Assembly (NCBI GenBank): GCA_023395435.1
Contig: JAEWZG010000055.1
Span: 1-21,663, forward strand
From: Bacillota bacterium
Lineage (GTDB): Bacteria > Bacillota > Clostridia > Oscillospirales > Ruminococcaceae
Length of the DNA: 21,663 nt
Reading direction: 5' to 3'
Part shown: positions 1 through 8,235 of the stretch, one piece after another
How positions within the stretch are numbered: position 1 is the first letter of the stretch
Layout: the number at the start of each line of letters is the position of its first letter
The notes under the pieces: model-generated
What the model was told of the DNA's origin: nothing
What the model saw: only the letters and a program-made list of their open reading frames with translations
The model's database searches: none
Program-made: the position numbers and the translations under genes

Positions 1-48
1 AAGAGAACCATCTGAAAGTTTTGTGTGACAATGCAAATCACCCTTCAT
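1..48 (-). CDS. PHP-domain phosphoesterase, N-terminal fragment
   Basis: Only the first 16 codons are inside the window; the gene runs off the left edge. The peptide reads MKGDLHCHTKLSDGSL. The HCH triad followed by T-x-x-SDG is the first metal-binding motif of PHP (polymerase and histidinol phosphatase) proteins, which hydrolyse phosphoesters with a multinuclear metal centre. The ATG has a GGGAGG Shine-Dalgarno sequence about 9 bases upstream. The fragment is too short to say whether it is a stand-alone phosphoesterase, HisK-like or a PolX relative. The family call rests on the motif alone. Confidence 0.7.
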   Translation of the reverse strand, partial: MKGDLHCHTKLSDGSL

Positions 49-106
49 AGTGCGTAACCTCCCAAAAAAGTACTGATTAAGTTATGAAAGCAAACTTAAT
101 ATTTCA

Positions 107-136
107 ATTATACTACAAATTGCCCCCAATATGCAA
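107..136 (-). promoter_or_regulatory. Candidate promoter of the PHP gene
   Basis: On the minus strand, TTGCAT (131-136) lies 18 bases before a perfect TATAAT (107-112). Transcription would start near base 100 and reach the PHP start codon at 48. The -35 match is weak; the -10 is exact. Confidence 0.4.
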
Positions 137-175
137 GATATTTTGTAAATAAATACAAAAGATAGTCTTTGCTTT

Positions 176-1123
176 TTACAATATAAACGTTTTGAACCAT
201 ATATTATCAGATAAAAATGACTTATCATTAAGATACTGAAGAATGCCTGCATCTGTTTTGAACCTAAAGGTCAGCTTATATGAATACAACGCCTGTGTCC
301 TGACATTGTATTCACGGTTGATTTTATTTATACCATATTTTCCGTCACCTAAAAGAGGGCAACCTATATATGCCATATGTGCTCTTATCTGATGGGTTCT
401 TCCTGTAATAAGATCAACCTCAACAAGTGCGAGATTATCCTTTGTTTTAAGAACCTTATATTTTGTGACAATGGTTTTATTTGTTTGTGTCTTTTTATCA
501 GAAACAAAAACCTGATTATTGCTTTCATCCTTTTCAAGATACGCTGTAATTGTGTCTTCTTTTTTCGGTGGAATACCCACTGTTACGCATAAATAAAGCT
601 TTTCAAGTTCTCTGTCCTTTACCTTTTGATTTAGAACACGCAATGACTCAGAGTTTTTTGCACAGATAATTATACCGCCTGTATTTCTGTCAAGGCGATT
701 ACATAACGATGGAGCAAAAGATAGCTCATTTTCTGGGATATACTCTCCTTTATTGTAAAGATAATGCTTTATACGATTAATAAGGGTATCTACTGTATTT
801 TCATCATCCTCATGGACGACAAGACCGTTCTTCTTATCTATCAACAGTATATTCTCATCCTCATAAATTATATTTAGATTAGTTGGTACTGATAAAAAAT
901 CAAGTTCTTTATTGTAATTAAAGAATTCGTCATTTATATAAAGTGAGAGAACGTCGCCTTCATTAATCTTTGTTGAGATTTCGCACTTTTTATTATTTAG
1001 CTTTATTCTTTTTGTACGCAGATATTTATACATCAATGACTTAGGAAGTTTTCTTACAGCTTTAGTCAAAAACTTATCAACACGTTGTCCTGAATCATTA
1101 GAGTTTATTATAAATTCTTTCAT
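176..1123 (-). CDS. RluA-family 23S rRNA pseudouridine synthase
   Basis: This 315-aa protein converts specific uridines in RNA (most likely 23S rRNA) to pseudouridine in the cytoplasm. Residues about 11-62 form an S4 RNA-binding domain (SGQRVDKFL...NEGDVLSLYI). The catalytic motif is NRLDRNTGG, with the nucleophilic aspartate at residue 145; the usual motif is HRLDRDTSG. A downstream LITGRTHQIRAHM block is typical of RluA, RluC and RluD. Length and S4-plus-catalytic architecture fit RluC/RluD-like enzymes. The target position cannot be told from sequence, so I give no symbol. The start has AAGGAG 7 bases upstream, and a TATAAT at 1153-1158 on the same strand is a likely -10. Confidence 0.88.
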   Translation of the reverse strand: MKEFIINSNDSGQRVDKFLTKAVRKLPKSLMYKYLRTKRIKLNNKKCEISTKINEGDVLSLYINDEFFNYNKELDFLSVPTNLNIIYEDENILLIDKKNGLVVHEDDENTVDTLINRIKHYLYNKGEYIPENELSFAPSLCNRLDRNTGGIIICAKNSESLRVLNQKVKDRELEKLYLCVTVGIPPKKEDTITAYLEKDESNNQVFVSDKKTQTNKTIVTKYKVLKTKDNLALVEVDLITGRTHQIRAHMAYIGCPLLGDGKYGINKINREYNVRTQALYSYKLTFRFKTDAGILQYLNDKSFLSDNIWFKTFIL

Positions 1124-1205
1124 TTTATTCTCCTTGAAAATTATCTTATGATATTATAACATATTTTATTTTCAAAAACATCTTTTCAAATTAAAAATAA
1201 TGTAT

Positions 1206-1211
1206 TATAAT
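1206..1211 (+). promoter_or_regulatory. Candidate -10 box for radC
   Basis: A perfect TATAAT lies upstream of radC. The best -35 is a poor TTTTCA at 1183-1188 with a 17-base spacer. It places the transcript start near 1217, which supports ATG 1255 rather than ATG 1225 as the radC start. Confidence 0.4.
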
Positions 1212-1254
1212 AGAAAAAGAATAAATGTTCTATTATTCATCAGGAGTTGACATC

Positions 1255-1941
1255 ATGGGGACAATACACGACGGACATCGACAAAGATTAAAGCAGAGAT
1301 TTGTTAAAGAAGGGCTTACTTCTTTCGAATCGCATAATATTCTCGAACTGCTTTTGTTTTATGCATTGCCAAGGCAGGATACGAATGTTATTGCACACGA
1401 ACTTATGGATAGCTTCAAAACTTTGACAGGTGTCTTCAATGCACCATATGAAGAACTAATAAAAATTAAAGGGCTTGGAGAAAACGGTGCCACACTTATA
1501 AAGCTTATCCCACAGCTTTTAAGTGCCTATACTGTTGAAACAAATGCAAACCAGCCTATGAATGATGTAAGGCGAATATGCAATTATTTTCACGGATTAT
1601 ATATAGGTGTAAAAACTGAAAAAATTCATGTCTGCTGTCTTGATGACAAGCTAAATATAATTTCCTGTGTTTTAATACAGGATGGCGGAGTCAATACTGT
1701 TCCTATTAATGTGAGAAAGATTGTTGAGGCAACATACCGTTCAAACTCATCAATGATAATACTTTCCCACAATCACCCGAACGGTATACCGATTCCTTCT
1801 GATGAGGACATTGAGGCAACACGAAAGCTTTATAAAATTCTTGACAGTGTAGGGATAAAACTACTTGACCATATTGTTGCGAGCCCTAAAAGTGCTGTTT
1901 CAATGAAGGATGCCGGATATTTTAATTTTTTTGAAATATAA
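1255..1941 (+). CDS. radC: RadC family JAB/MPN metalloprotein
   Basis: This 228-aa protein has the usual RadC length. The N-terminal half carries a helix-hairpin-helix-like segment (IKGLGENGATLIKLI, about residues 71-85). The C-terminal half is the JAB/MPN domain with the metal motif SHNHPNG (H172 and H174) followed by PSDED (D183), which fits a JAMM-type zinc site. RadC was first linked to DNA repair, but its role is unsettled and related proteins sit in mobile elements. A longer frame opens at 1225, but that ATG has no ribosome binding site and falls close to the predicted transcript start. ATG 1255 has AGGAG at proper spacing and begins the conserved MGTIHDGHRQRLKQRF. Confidence 0.93.
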   Translation: MGTIHDGHRQRLKQRFVKEGLTSFESHNILELLLFYALPRQDTNVIAHELMDSFKTLTGVFNAPYEELIKIKGLGENGATLIKLIPQLLSAYTVETNANQPMNDVRRICNYFHGLYIGVKTEKIHVCCLDDKLNIISCVLIQDGGVNTVPINVRKIVEATYRSNSSMIILSHNHPNGIPIPSDEDIEATRKLYKILDSVGIKLLDHIVASPKSAVSMKDAGYFNFFEI

Positions 1942-1947
1942 AAAAAT

Positions 1948-1967
1948 CTGCCAGTAATAACTGGCAG
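1948..1967 (-). terminator. Terminator between convergent radC and small membrane gene
   Basis: A perfect 8-bp stem, CTGCCAGT/ACTGGCAG, encloses a 4-base loop. On the minus strand it is followed by a run of six T, so it best fits the end of the 68-aa membrane protein gene. On the plus strand there is no T run, but the same hairpin may help end radC transcripts. Confidence 0.75.
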
Positions 1968-1984
1968 AAATTCAACATTCTTTT

Positions 1985-2191
1985 TTATTTAATTTGAGAT
2001 TTTGCGTACACTAAAACTGCTAACACTAAAGCACCCACTATAGCAAGAATAAGCCCATTTCTTTTGATTTTAGCTATGTTTTCTTCAGAAGATCTCATTT
2101 CAGGTTTTAGATTTAACTTTGGAAACAGGAACATAAACAAGCCTATTAATGTAATTATGCCAACCAGACAATATTCAATAATTACTTCCAT
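1985..2191 (-). CDS. Small two-helix membrane protein, function unknown
   Basis: This 68-aa protein has two hydrophobic segments, about residues 5-24 and 47-63, joined by a charged linker with the pattern LFPKLNLKPEMRSSEENIAKIKRNG. The layout resembles small clostridial membrane proteins of the DUF6199 type, but I cannot confirm that family. The start has AAGGAGA at good spacing and a strong hairpin follows the gene, so it looks like a real single-gene unit. It is convergent with radC and divergent from uvrB. No function can be assigned. Confidence 0.7.
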   Translation of the reverse strand: MEVIIEYCLVGIITLIGLFMFLFPKLNLKPEMRSSEENIAKIKRNGLILAIVGALVLAVLVYAKSQIK

Positions 2192-2312
2192 ATAAATATC
2201 TCCTTATTATTAAAGTTATAGTAACAGATATTTCTTAATTAATATTAATACGTTCGCTAATAATTGTCAATATATATAAATAATTCAGTCCGCAGATACG
2301 GGGGTTTCTAAT

Positions 2313-4277
2313 ATGGACAGATTTCAGTTAGTATCAAAATACAAGCCAGCTGGCGATCAGCCTGTTGCTATTGAAGAGCTTGTAGATGGTCTTAAAAAGG
2401 GCTACAAGGAGCAGACCCTCCTTGGTGTTACAGGTTCAGGTAAGACATTCACAATGGCAAATGTTATTGAACAGATTAACAAGCCGACATTGATACTTGC
2501 ACACAACAAGATTCTTGCAGCGCAGCTATGCTCTGAATTCAAGGAATTCTTCCCTAACAACGCTGTTGAATATTTTGTTTCATACTACGACTATTATAGA
2601 CCTGAGGCTTATATCCCGAGCACTGATGTTTTTATTGAAAAGGACAGCTCAATAAATGATGAGATTGATAAACTCCGACATTCTGCTACTTCAGCTCTAA
2701 TAGAAAGAAAAGATGTCATCATTGTAGCGAGTGTTTCTTGTATATATTCTCTTGGTGACCCTGAATTTTACCGTTCACTTACATTATCACTTAGAAAGGG
2801 TATGCAGATTTCACGTGATGAAGTCCTTGCAAGACTTGTTTCTATTCAATATGAGAGGAACGACATAAACTTTGTAAGAAATAAATTCCGAGTTCGTGGT
2901 GATGTTGTTGAGGTATTCCCTTCTGATTCGACAGATAAAGCTATAAGAATTGAATTCTTCGGAGATGAGATTGACCGAATAAGTGAGATTCATGTACTAA
3001 CTGGAGAAATTCTTGCATCACTTTCATACGTAATGATATTTCCTGCTACTCACTATGTAATTTCAAAAGACAAGCTAAGTGATGCTATTGCTGATATAGA
3101 GGCTGAACTTGAAGAGAGAGTAAAATTCTTCACCGACAACGGGCAGCTTATCGAAGCTCAGCGTATTGCTCAAAGAACAAATTATGATATAGAAATGCTT
3201 CAGGAAATCGGTTTCTGCAGCGGTATTGAAAACTATTCAAGAGTTTTATCAAGGCGACCTGAAGGGAGTATTCCATATACTTTGCTTGATCACTTCCCCG
3301 ACGATTTTCTTCTTATTGTTGATGAATCACACGTAAGTCTTCCACAGGTACGCGCAATGTATGCTGGCGATAGGGCAAGAAAATCAACTCTTATTGATTA
3401 TGGCTTCAGATTGCCTTCTGCTTTTGACAACCGTCCTCTGATGTTTAATGAATTCTATGATAAAATAAATCAGGCCATTTTTGTCAGTGCTACTCCTGGA
3501 CCGCTTGAAAAGGAAAAGTCAGCACAGATTGTTGAGCAGGTTATTCGTCCGACTGGACTTATTGATCCGCTTATTGAAGTTAAACCAACGCAGGGCCAGA
3601 TTGAGGATCTTATTTCTGAAATTAATAAGATAGTCGCAAGGGGTGAGCGTATACTTGTTACCACCCTTACGAAAAAAATGGCTGAAAATCTTACGACCTA
3701 TCTTGACAATCTTGATATAAAGGTTCGTTATATGCACCATGATATTGATACTATTGAAAGAATGGAAATCATCAGGGATTTACGTCTTGGTGAATTTGAT
3801 GTTCTTGTCGGAATCAATCTTCTCAGAGAAGGTCTTGACCTCCCTGAAGTATCGCTTGTTGCTATTCTTGATGCTGATAAGGAAGGCTTCTTAAGAAGTG
3901 AATCTTCACTTATTCAGACAATAGGGCGTGCCGCAAGAAACAGTGAAGGTAAGGTAATTATGTATGCTGACACTGTAACACGTTCAATGGAAAGTGCTAT
4001 AAAAGAAACTGACAGACGAAGAAACATACAGATGGAATATAATGAGGAGCACGGAATTGTTCCTAAAACTATTAAAAAGGATATCCGAAATGTTCTTGAA
4101 ATTTCAACAAAGGAAAATGTTGATAAGGAAACAAAGAAGATCAAGAAAATGTCCCACGCGGAGAAAAACGCTCTTATTGATAAGTTGACTATTGAAATGA
4201 AGAATGCAGCAAAAATGCTTGAATTTGAACACGCTGCATACCTCAGGGATAAAATAAATGAACTAAAGGGGCAATAA
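2313..4277 (+). CDS. uvrB: Excinuclease ABC subunit B (UvrB)
   Basis: UvrB is the helicase-like damage-verification subunit of nucleotide excision repair. It receives DNA from UvrA and recruits the nuclease UvrC. At 654 aa it has the normal length. Visible parts are Walker A GVTGSGKT (residues 38-45), the beta-hairpin region YYDYYRPEAY near residue 90, the Walker B DESH box (337-340), the SATPGP helicase motif near 391, the GINLLREGLDLPEVSLV and QTIGRAARN helicase motifs, and a C-terminal UVR domain (about 620-654) that contacts UvrC. The ATG is preceded by a modest GGGGGT. It leads an operon with the DUF3788 gene 2 bases downstream and uvrA. I find no SOS (LexA) box upstream. Confidence 0.98.
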   Translation: MDRFQLVSKYKPAGDQPVAIEELVDGLKKGYKEQTLLGVTGSGKTFTMANVIEQINKPTLILAHNKILAAQLCSEFKEFFPNNAVEYFVSYYDYYRPEAYIPSTDVFIEKDSSINDEIDKLRHSATSALIERKDVIIVASVSCIYSLGDPEFYRSLTLSLRKGMQISRDEVLARLVSIQYERNDINFVRNKFRVRGDVVEVFPSDSTDKAIRIEFFGDEIDRISEIHVLTGEILASLSYVMIFPATHYVISKDKLSDAIADIEAELEERVKFFTDNGQLIEAQRIAQRTNYDIEMLQEIGFCSGIENYSRVLSRRPEGSIPYTLLDHFPDDFLLIVDESHVSLPQVRAMYAGDRARKSTLIDYGFRLPSAFDNRPLMFNEFYDKINQAIFVSATPGPLEKEKSAQIVEQVIRPTGLIDPLIEVKPTQGQIEDLISEINKIVARGERILVTTLTKKMAENLTTYLDNLDIKVRYMHHDIDTIERMEIIRDLRLGEFDVLVGINLLREGLDLPEVSLVAILDADKEGFLRSESSLIQTIGRAARNSEGKVIMYADTVTRSMESAIKETDRRRNIQMEYNEEHGIVPKTIKKDIRNVLEISTKENVDKETKKIKKMSHAEKNALIDKLTIEMKNAAKMLEFEHAAYLRDKINELKGQ

Positions 4278-4279
4278 AT

Positions 4280-4675
4280 ATGACAGAAAATGAAATTGTA
4301 ACAGCTATTGGAAGAGAAAAGTATTCAGCTTGGCTTGAATACAGAAAAATGGTTGAAAGCCTTTATAATATGGATATTATTGAAGGTAACGGTGGAAAAT
4401 GGTGGGACTATGAGCTTAAATACAGGCGTGGTGGAAAAACGCTTTGCTGTATGTATTTTAAGCAGGATGTCTTTGGATTTATGATTATATTCGGTAGCGC
4501 TGAACGTGATAAGGTTGAGGTTATCAGGGATACTTTGAGTGAGAATATTATCAATCAATATGATAATGCGCAAACCTATCATGACGGCAAATGGGTAATG
4601 TTTGATATCTGTGACACAGCAGATATTAAAGATATAGAGAAATTACTTTTTATTAAAAGAAAGCCTAACAAGTAA
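4280..4675 (+). CDS. DUF3788-like protein
   Basis: This 131-aa cytoplasmic protein sits between uvrB and uvrA. It starts 2 bases after the uvrB stop, with an AAAGGGG site inside the end of uvrB, and ends 12 bases before uvrA, so all three are co-transcribed. The central block, WWDYELKYRRGGKTLCCMYFKQDVFGFMIIFG, matches my recollection of DUF3788 proteins: a basic RRGGK strand pair followed by a conserved beta sheet. No catalytic motif is evident. Its place suggests expression with excision repair, but that may be only convenience; no role in repair is shown. Confidence 0.75.
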   Translation: MTENEIVTAIGREKYSAWLEYRKMVESLYNMDIIEGNGGKWWDYELKYRRGGKTLCCMYFKQDVFGFMIIFGSAERDKVEVIRDTLSENIINQYDNAQTYHDGKWVMFDICDTADIKDIEKLLFIKRKPNK

Positions 4676-4687
4676 AAGGAGCAAAAA

Positions 4688-7513
4688 ATGCAAAAAAACG
4701 AAATAGTTATAAAGGGAGCAAGAGAACATAACCTTAAGAATATTGATTTGACTATTCCACGAGATAAGCTTATTGTTATGACTGGATTGTCTGGTTCAGG
4801 GAAATCTTCACTTGCTTTTGACACAATCTATGCAGACGGTCAGAGAAGATATATGGAGAGCTTGTCCTCATATGCAAGACAGTTCCTCGGGCAAATGGAA
4901 AAGCCTGAGGTTGACAGTATTGAAGGGCTATCACCTGCTATATCTATTGACCAGAAAACCACATCAAAAAACCCGCGTTCTACTGTTGGAACAGTAACAG
5001 AAATATACGACTACTTAAGATTGCTTTATGCGAGGATAGGTATTCCTCACTGCCCTGTTTGTGGAAGAGAAATCAGACAGCAGACTGTTGACCAGATTGT
5101 TGATAAGATAATGGAACTACCTGAAGGCACAAAAATTCAGCTTCTTGCTCCTATCGTCAGAGGCCGTAAGGGTGAATACACAAAGGAAATTGAAAGTGCG
5201 AGGAAGTCAGGATACGTAAGAATAAGAATTGACGGAATGACCTATGATCTTTCTGAAGCCATTAAAATTGATAAGAACAAAAAGCACACTATTGAAATAA
5301 TCGTTGACCGCCTTGTTATTAAAGACGGTATAAAATCAAGACTTTCAGACAGTATTGAAACTGTTACTTCACTCACAGGAGGACTTGTTGGTGTTGATGT
5401 TATTGACGGTGAGGAAATGCTTTTTTCACAGAGTTATGCCTGCCCTGAACATAACATAAGCATTGAAGAGCTTACCCCAAGAATGTTCTCATTCAACAAT
5501 CCTTTTGGTGCGTGTGAGAAATGCACGGGTCTTGGCGTATTCCAAAAAATTGATCCTGACCTTGTTGTTCCAAACAAGGAATTATCAATAAAACAGGGTG
5601 CCATAAAAGCAATGGGTTGGAACTCACTGGATGACACTTCAATAGCAATGATGTATTATAGTGCTATTGCGAGAAAATTTAACATATCACTTGATGAGCC
5701 TGTCAAGAATCTTCCCGAAAAGGTAATGGACGTTTTCCTTTATGGTACTGGAAATGAAAAACTTGAGCTTGAGCGTTCAAAAGAGCTTGGTGGCGGAAAG
5801 TTCATGGCAACCTTTGAGGGCGTCTGCAACAACCTCGAAAGAAGATATAAGGATACAACAAGTAACTATTCGCGTGACGAAATTATGTCACTTATGACTG
5901 AGGTAAAATGCCCGTCATGTCACGGCGAACGACTTAATAAAGAAACTCTTGCTGTAACTGTCGGTGATAAAAACATTAGCGAGCTCACACATCTTTCTGT
6001 TACTGAATGCCTTGACTTCTTTAAAAATATTGACCTTACCGAGAGAGAACGTCTTATCGGTGATAGAATTATAAAGGAAATCAATGAGCGACTTGGCTTC
6101 TTGCAGAGTGTCGGTCTTGAATACCTCACACTTTCACGTTCTGCTGGCACTTTATCAGGTGGTGAAAGTCAGCGTATTAGACTTGCTACACAAATAGGCT
6201 CCTCACTTGTAGGAGTTCTCTATATCCTTGATGAGCCAAGCATCGGTCTGCATCAGCGTGACAACGATAAGCTTATAGGTACTTTAAAAAGACTCCGCGA
6301 CATAGGAAATACTGTTATTGTTGTTGAACACGATGAAGATACAATGTATGCGGCTGATTACATTGTTGATATCGGGCCTGGTGCGGGAATTCACGGTGGT
6401 GAGGTTGTATGTGCAGGAACAGTTGATGAAATAAAAGCTTGTGACGGCTCTATAACCGGACAATACCTTAGTGGAAAGAGAAGAATCCCTGTTCCTTTGG
6501 AGAGAAGAAAAGGAAACGGAGAATTTCTTAAAGTAATAGGTGCTGCTGAAAATAATCTTAAAAATATTGATGTTGAAATTCCACTTGGAACAATGACCTG
6601 TATTACAGGTGTTTCAGGAAGTGGCAAGAGTTCACTTGTTAACGAAATTATATATAAGGAGCTTGCTGGAAAGCTCAATCGTGCAAAAATCCGCCCAGGC
6701 AACTTTAAAGAAATGCTTGGTATAGAAAACCTTGATAAGGTCATTGACATAGACCAATCCCCTATCGGAAGGACACCACGTTCTAATCCTGCAACCTATA
6801 CAGGTGTATTCACTGACATTCGTGAGCTTTTTGCAAACACAAACGATGCAAAAATGAAGGGTTACAGTTCAGGAAGATTCTCCTTTAACATTCGTGGAGG
6901 GCGCTGTGAAGCCTGTGAGGGTGATGGTATACTTAAGATTGAAATGCACTTCCTACCTGATATATACGTCCCTTGTGAGGTTTGTAAGGGTGCCCGATAT
7001 AACAGGGAAACCCTTGATATTAAGTATAAAGGAAAGAGCATTTATGATGTTCTTGAAATGACTATTGAAGAAGGATGTGAGTTCTTCAAGAATATTCCTA
7101 AAATATCAAGAAAGCTTGAAACATTAAAAGAAGTCGGACTTGGATATGTCAAAATTGGTCAGCCTGCTACTACGCTTTCTGGCGGTGAAGCACAGAGAGT
7201 CAAGCTTGCAACAGAGCTTGCAAAACGTTCAACTGGCAAAACAATCTATATCCTTGATGAACCTACAACAGGACTTCATACATCCGATGTTCATAAGCTT
7301 CTTGAGGTTTTGCAGAAGCTTGCTGATAGTGGTAACACATTACTGATAATTGAGCATAATCTTGATGTAATAAAAACGGCCGACTATATTATCGACCTTG
7401 GACCTGAGGGTGGAAACAATGGTGGACAGATTATCGTAACAGGAACTCCAGAAGAAATCATTAAATGCAAAGCCTCATATACTGGCATGTATCTTAAAAA
7501 ATTACTGAAATAA
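4688..7513 (+). CDS. uvrA: Excinuclease ABC subunit A (UvrA)
   Basis: UvrA is the damage-sensing ABC ATPase of nucleotide excision repair and loads UvrB on DNA. At 941 aa it is full length. The two ABC modules show Walker A GLSGSGKSS (33-41) and GVSGSGKSS (about 641-649), signatures LSGGES (about 489) and LSGGEA (about 830), and Walker B ILDEPS and ILDEPT. A CPVC pair sits at 122-125. The first insertion-domain zinc motif reads CPEH (252-255) with CEKC (276-279), so one usual cysteine is histidine. The second zinc motif, CEAC (740-743) and CEVC (763-766), is canonical. AAAGGAG precedes the ATG. It ends the uvrB-DUF3788-uvrA operon. Confidence 0.98.
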   Translation: MQKNEIVIKGAREHNLKNIDLTIPRDKLIVMTGLSGSGKSSLAFDTIYADGQRRYMESLSSYARQFLGQMEKPEVDSIEGLSPAISIDQKTTSKNPRSTVGTVTEIYDYLRLLYARIGIPHCPVCGREIRQQTVDQIVDKIMELPEGTKIQLLAPIVRGRKGEYTKEIESARKSGYVRIRIDGMTYDLSEAIKIDKNKKHTIEIIVDRLVIKDGIKSRLSDSIETVTSLTGGLVGVDVIDGEEMLFSQSYACPEHNISIEELTPRMFSFNNPFGACEKCTGLGVFQKIDPDLVVPNKELSIKQGAIKAMGWNSLDDTSIAMMYYSAIARKFNISLDEPVKNLPEKVMDVFLYGTGNEKLELERSKELGGGKFMATFEGVCNNLERRYKDTTSNYSRDEIMSLMTEVKCPSCHGERLNKETLAVTVGDKNISELTHLSVTECLDFFKNIDLTERERLIGDRIIKEINERLGFLQSVGLEYLTLSRSAGTLSGGESQRIRLATQIGSSLVGVLYILDEPSIGLHQRDNDKLIGTLKRLRDIGNTVIVVEHDEDTMYAADYIVDIGPGAGIHGGEVVCAGTVDEIKACDGSITGQYLSGKRRIPVPLERRKGNGEFLKVIGAAENNLKNIDVEIPLGTMTCITGVSGSGKSSLVNEIIYKELAGKLNRAKIRPGNFKEMLGIENLDKVIDIDQSPIGRTPRSNPATYTGVFTDIRELFANTNDAKMKGYSSGRFSFNIRGGRCEACEGDGILKIEMHFLPDIYVPCEVCKGARYNRETLDIKYKGKSIYDVLEMTIEEGCEFFKNIPKISRKLETLKEVGLGYVKIGQPATTLSGGEAQRVKLATELAKRSTGKTIYILDEPTTGLHTSDVHKLLEVLQKLADSGNTLLIIEHNLDVIKTADYIIDLGPEGGNNGGQIIVTGTPEEIIKCKASYTGMYLKKLLK

Positions 7514-7520
7514 AAAACTA

Positions 7521-7548
7521 AGCCACCTTGCATAATCGCAGAGTGGCT
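7521..7548. terminator. Bidirectional terminator after uvrA and the lipoprotein gene
   Basis: The stem AGCCAC (7521-7526)/GTGGCT (7543-7548) has an inner TGC/GCA pairing. T-rich tracts follow on both strands (GTTTCATTTTT on plus, TAGTTTTTTATTT on minus). It separates the convergent uvrA operon and the LXG operon. Confidence 0.8.
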
Positions 7549-7566
7549 GTTTCATTTTTGTGTTAT

Positions 7567-8226
7567 TTATTTGTCAATGATGTATTTACCGTCTATTTTT
7601 ATGTCTTCAAAATTGCCTGTTCCGCCGAATACAAAACTATATATAACTCCTTTTTTCTCAAACAAACAGTGCATACCTATAAGTTCTCTGCCGTTACTAT
7701 CTGTTACCATTCCATAGTAGAAAACGTACTTTTCAAGTCTTGGGTATTCAGCATCCTTTGTTGCATCAATTACATCTTTGTCTTCCATACTATTTATAAA
7801 TTGTTCTTTGTTTTCATCCCATGTGCCTGACATCTTCTTGACTGAGATAAATCTGTTTAAATTACTTGCGATAAATTCATTTTCATCATCTTTTATTATA
7901 TTATCGTTAGAATTCAAAAATGCTTTATTAAAATCTGTTTCTGGATAAAATAAACTACATCCGTTTTTAAGCTTTATAGTGGTATGTCGATATTCCCCAG
8001 CTCTGCCATCATGTATATGCTTATCATCTAATTTATCCTTAACAAAACTTAACTTTCCATTTTCGTAGGAAATACTTCTCCTGTCATATTTTTCATCTTC
8101 ATTATAATAATTAACAAATTTGTTATTCATATTCTTCTCCTTGCCGGTTGTAGCACCGCAACCCGAAAAAATTGACACCATTAAAAAAACAACACAACTA
8201 ATTAATGCTATTTTCTTAAGTTTCAT
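7567..8226 (-). CDS. Lipoprotein, candidate immunity protein of the LXG toxin
   Basis: This 219-aa protein begins with a lipoprotein signal: basic MKLKK, a hydrophobic core, and the lipobox-like IFSGC with the lipidated cysteine at residue 23. The phenylalanine at -3 is not the preferred leucine. The mature part is polar, with no family I recognise and no catalytic motif. The gene starts 9 bases after the LXG toxin stop, and its AGGAG overlaps the toxin's TAG, so the two are translationally linked. It is the last gene before the terminator. In T7SSb loci this position is normally taken by the immunity gene. A surface lipoprotein would make sense if the toxin acts outside the membrane. The immunity role is inferred from position; a maturation role is possible. 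Confidence 0.7.
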   Translation of the reverse strand: MKLKKIALISCVVFLMVSIFSGCGATTGKEKNMNNKFVNYYNEDEKYDRRSISYENGKLSFVKDKLDDKHIHDGRAGEYRHTTIKLKNGCSLFYPETDFNKAFLNSNDNIIKDDENEFIASNLNRFISVKKMSGTWDENKEQFINSMEDKDVIDATKDAEYPRLEKYVFYYGMVTDSNGRELIGMHCLFEKKGVIYSFVFGGTGNFEDIKIDGKYIIDK

Positions 8227-8235
8227 AATTATCTC

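Noticed and set aside
2221..2312. LexA (SOS) box upstream of uvrB
   Set aside because: GTTCG is present once at 2252-2256, but no GAAC half-site at the right spacing; no dyad.
6391..6750. 119-codon minus-strand frame inside uvrA
   Set aside because: Fully inside the confident uvrA gene and rich in Ser, Leu and Pro as antisense frames are; no start signal.
7528..7830. 100-codon plus-strand frame after uvrA
   Set aside because: Lies over the terminator and antisense to the lipoprotein gene; no ribosome binding site; composition is that of a shadow frame.
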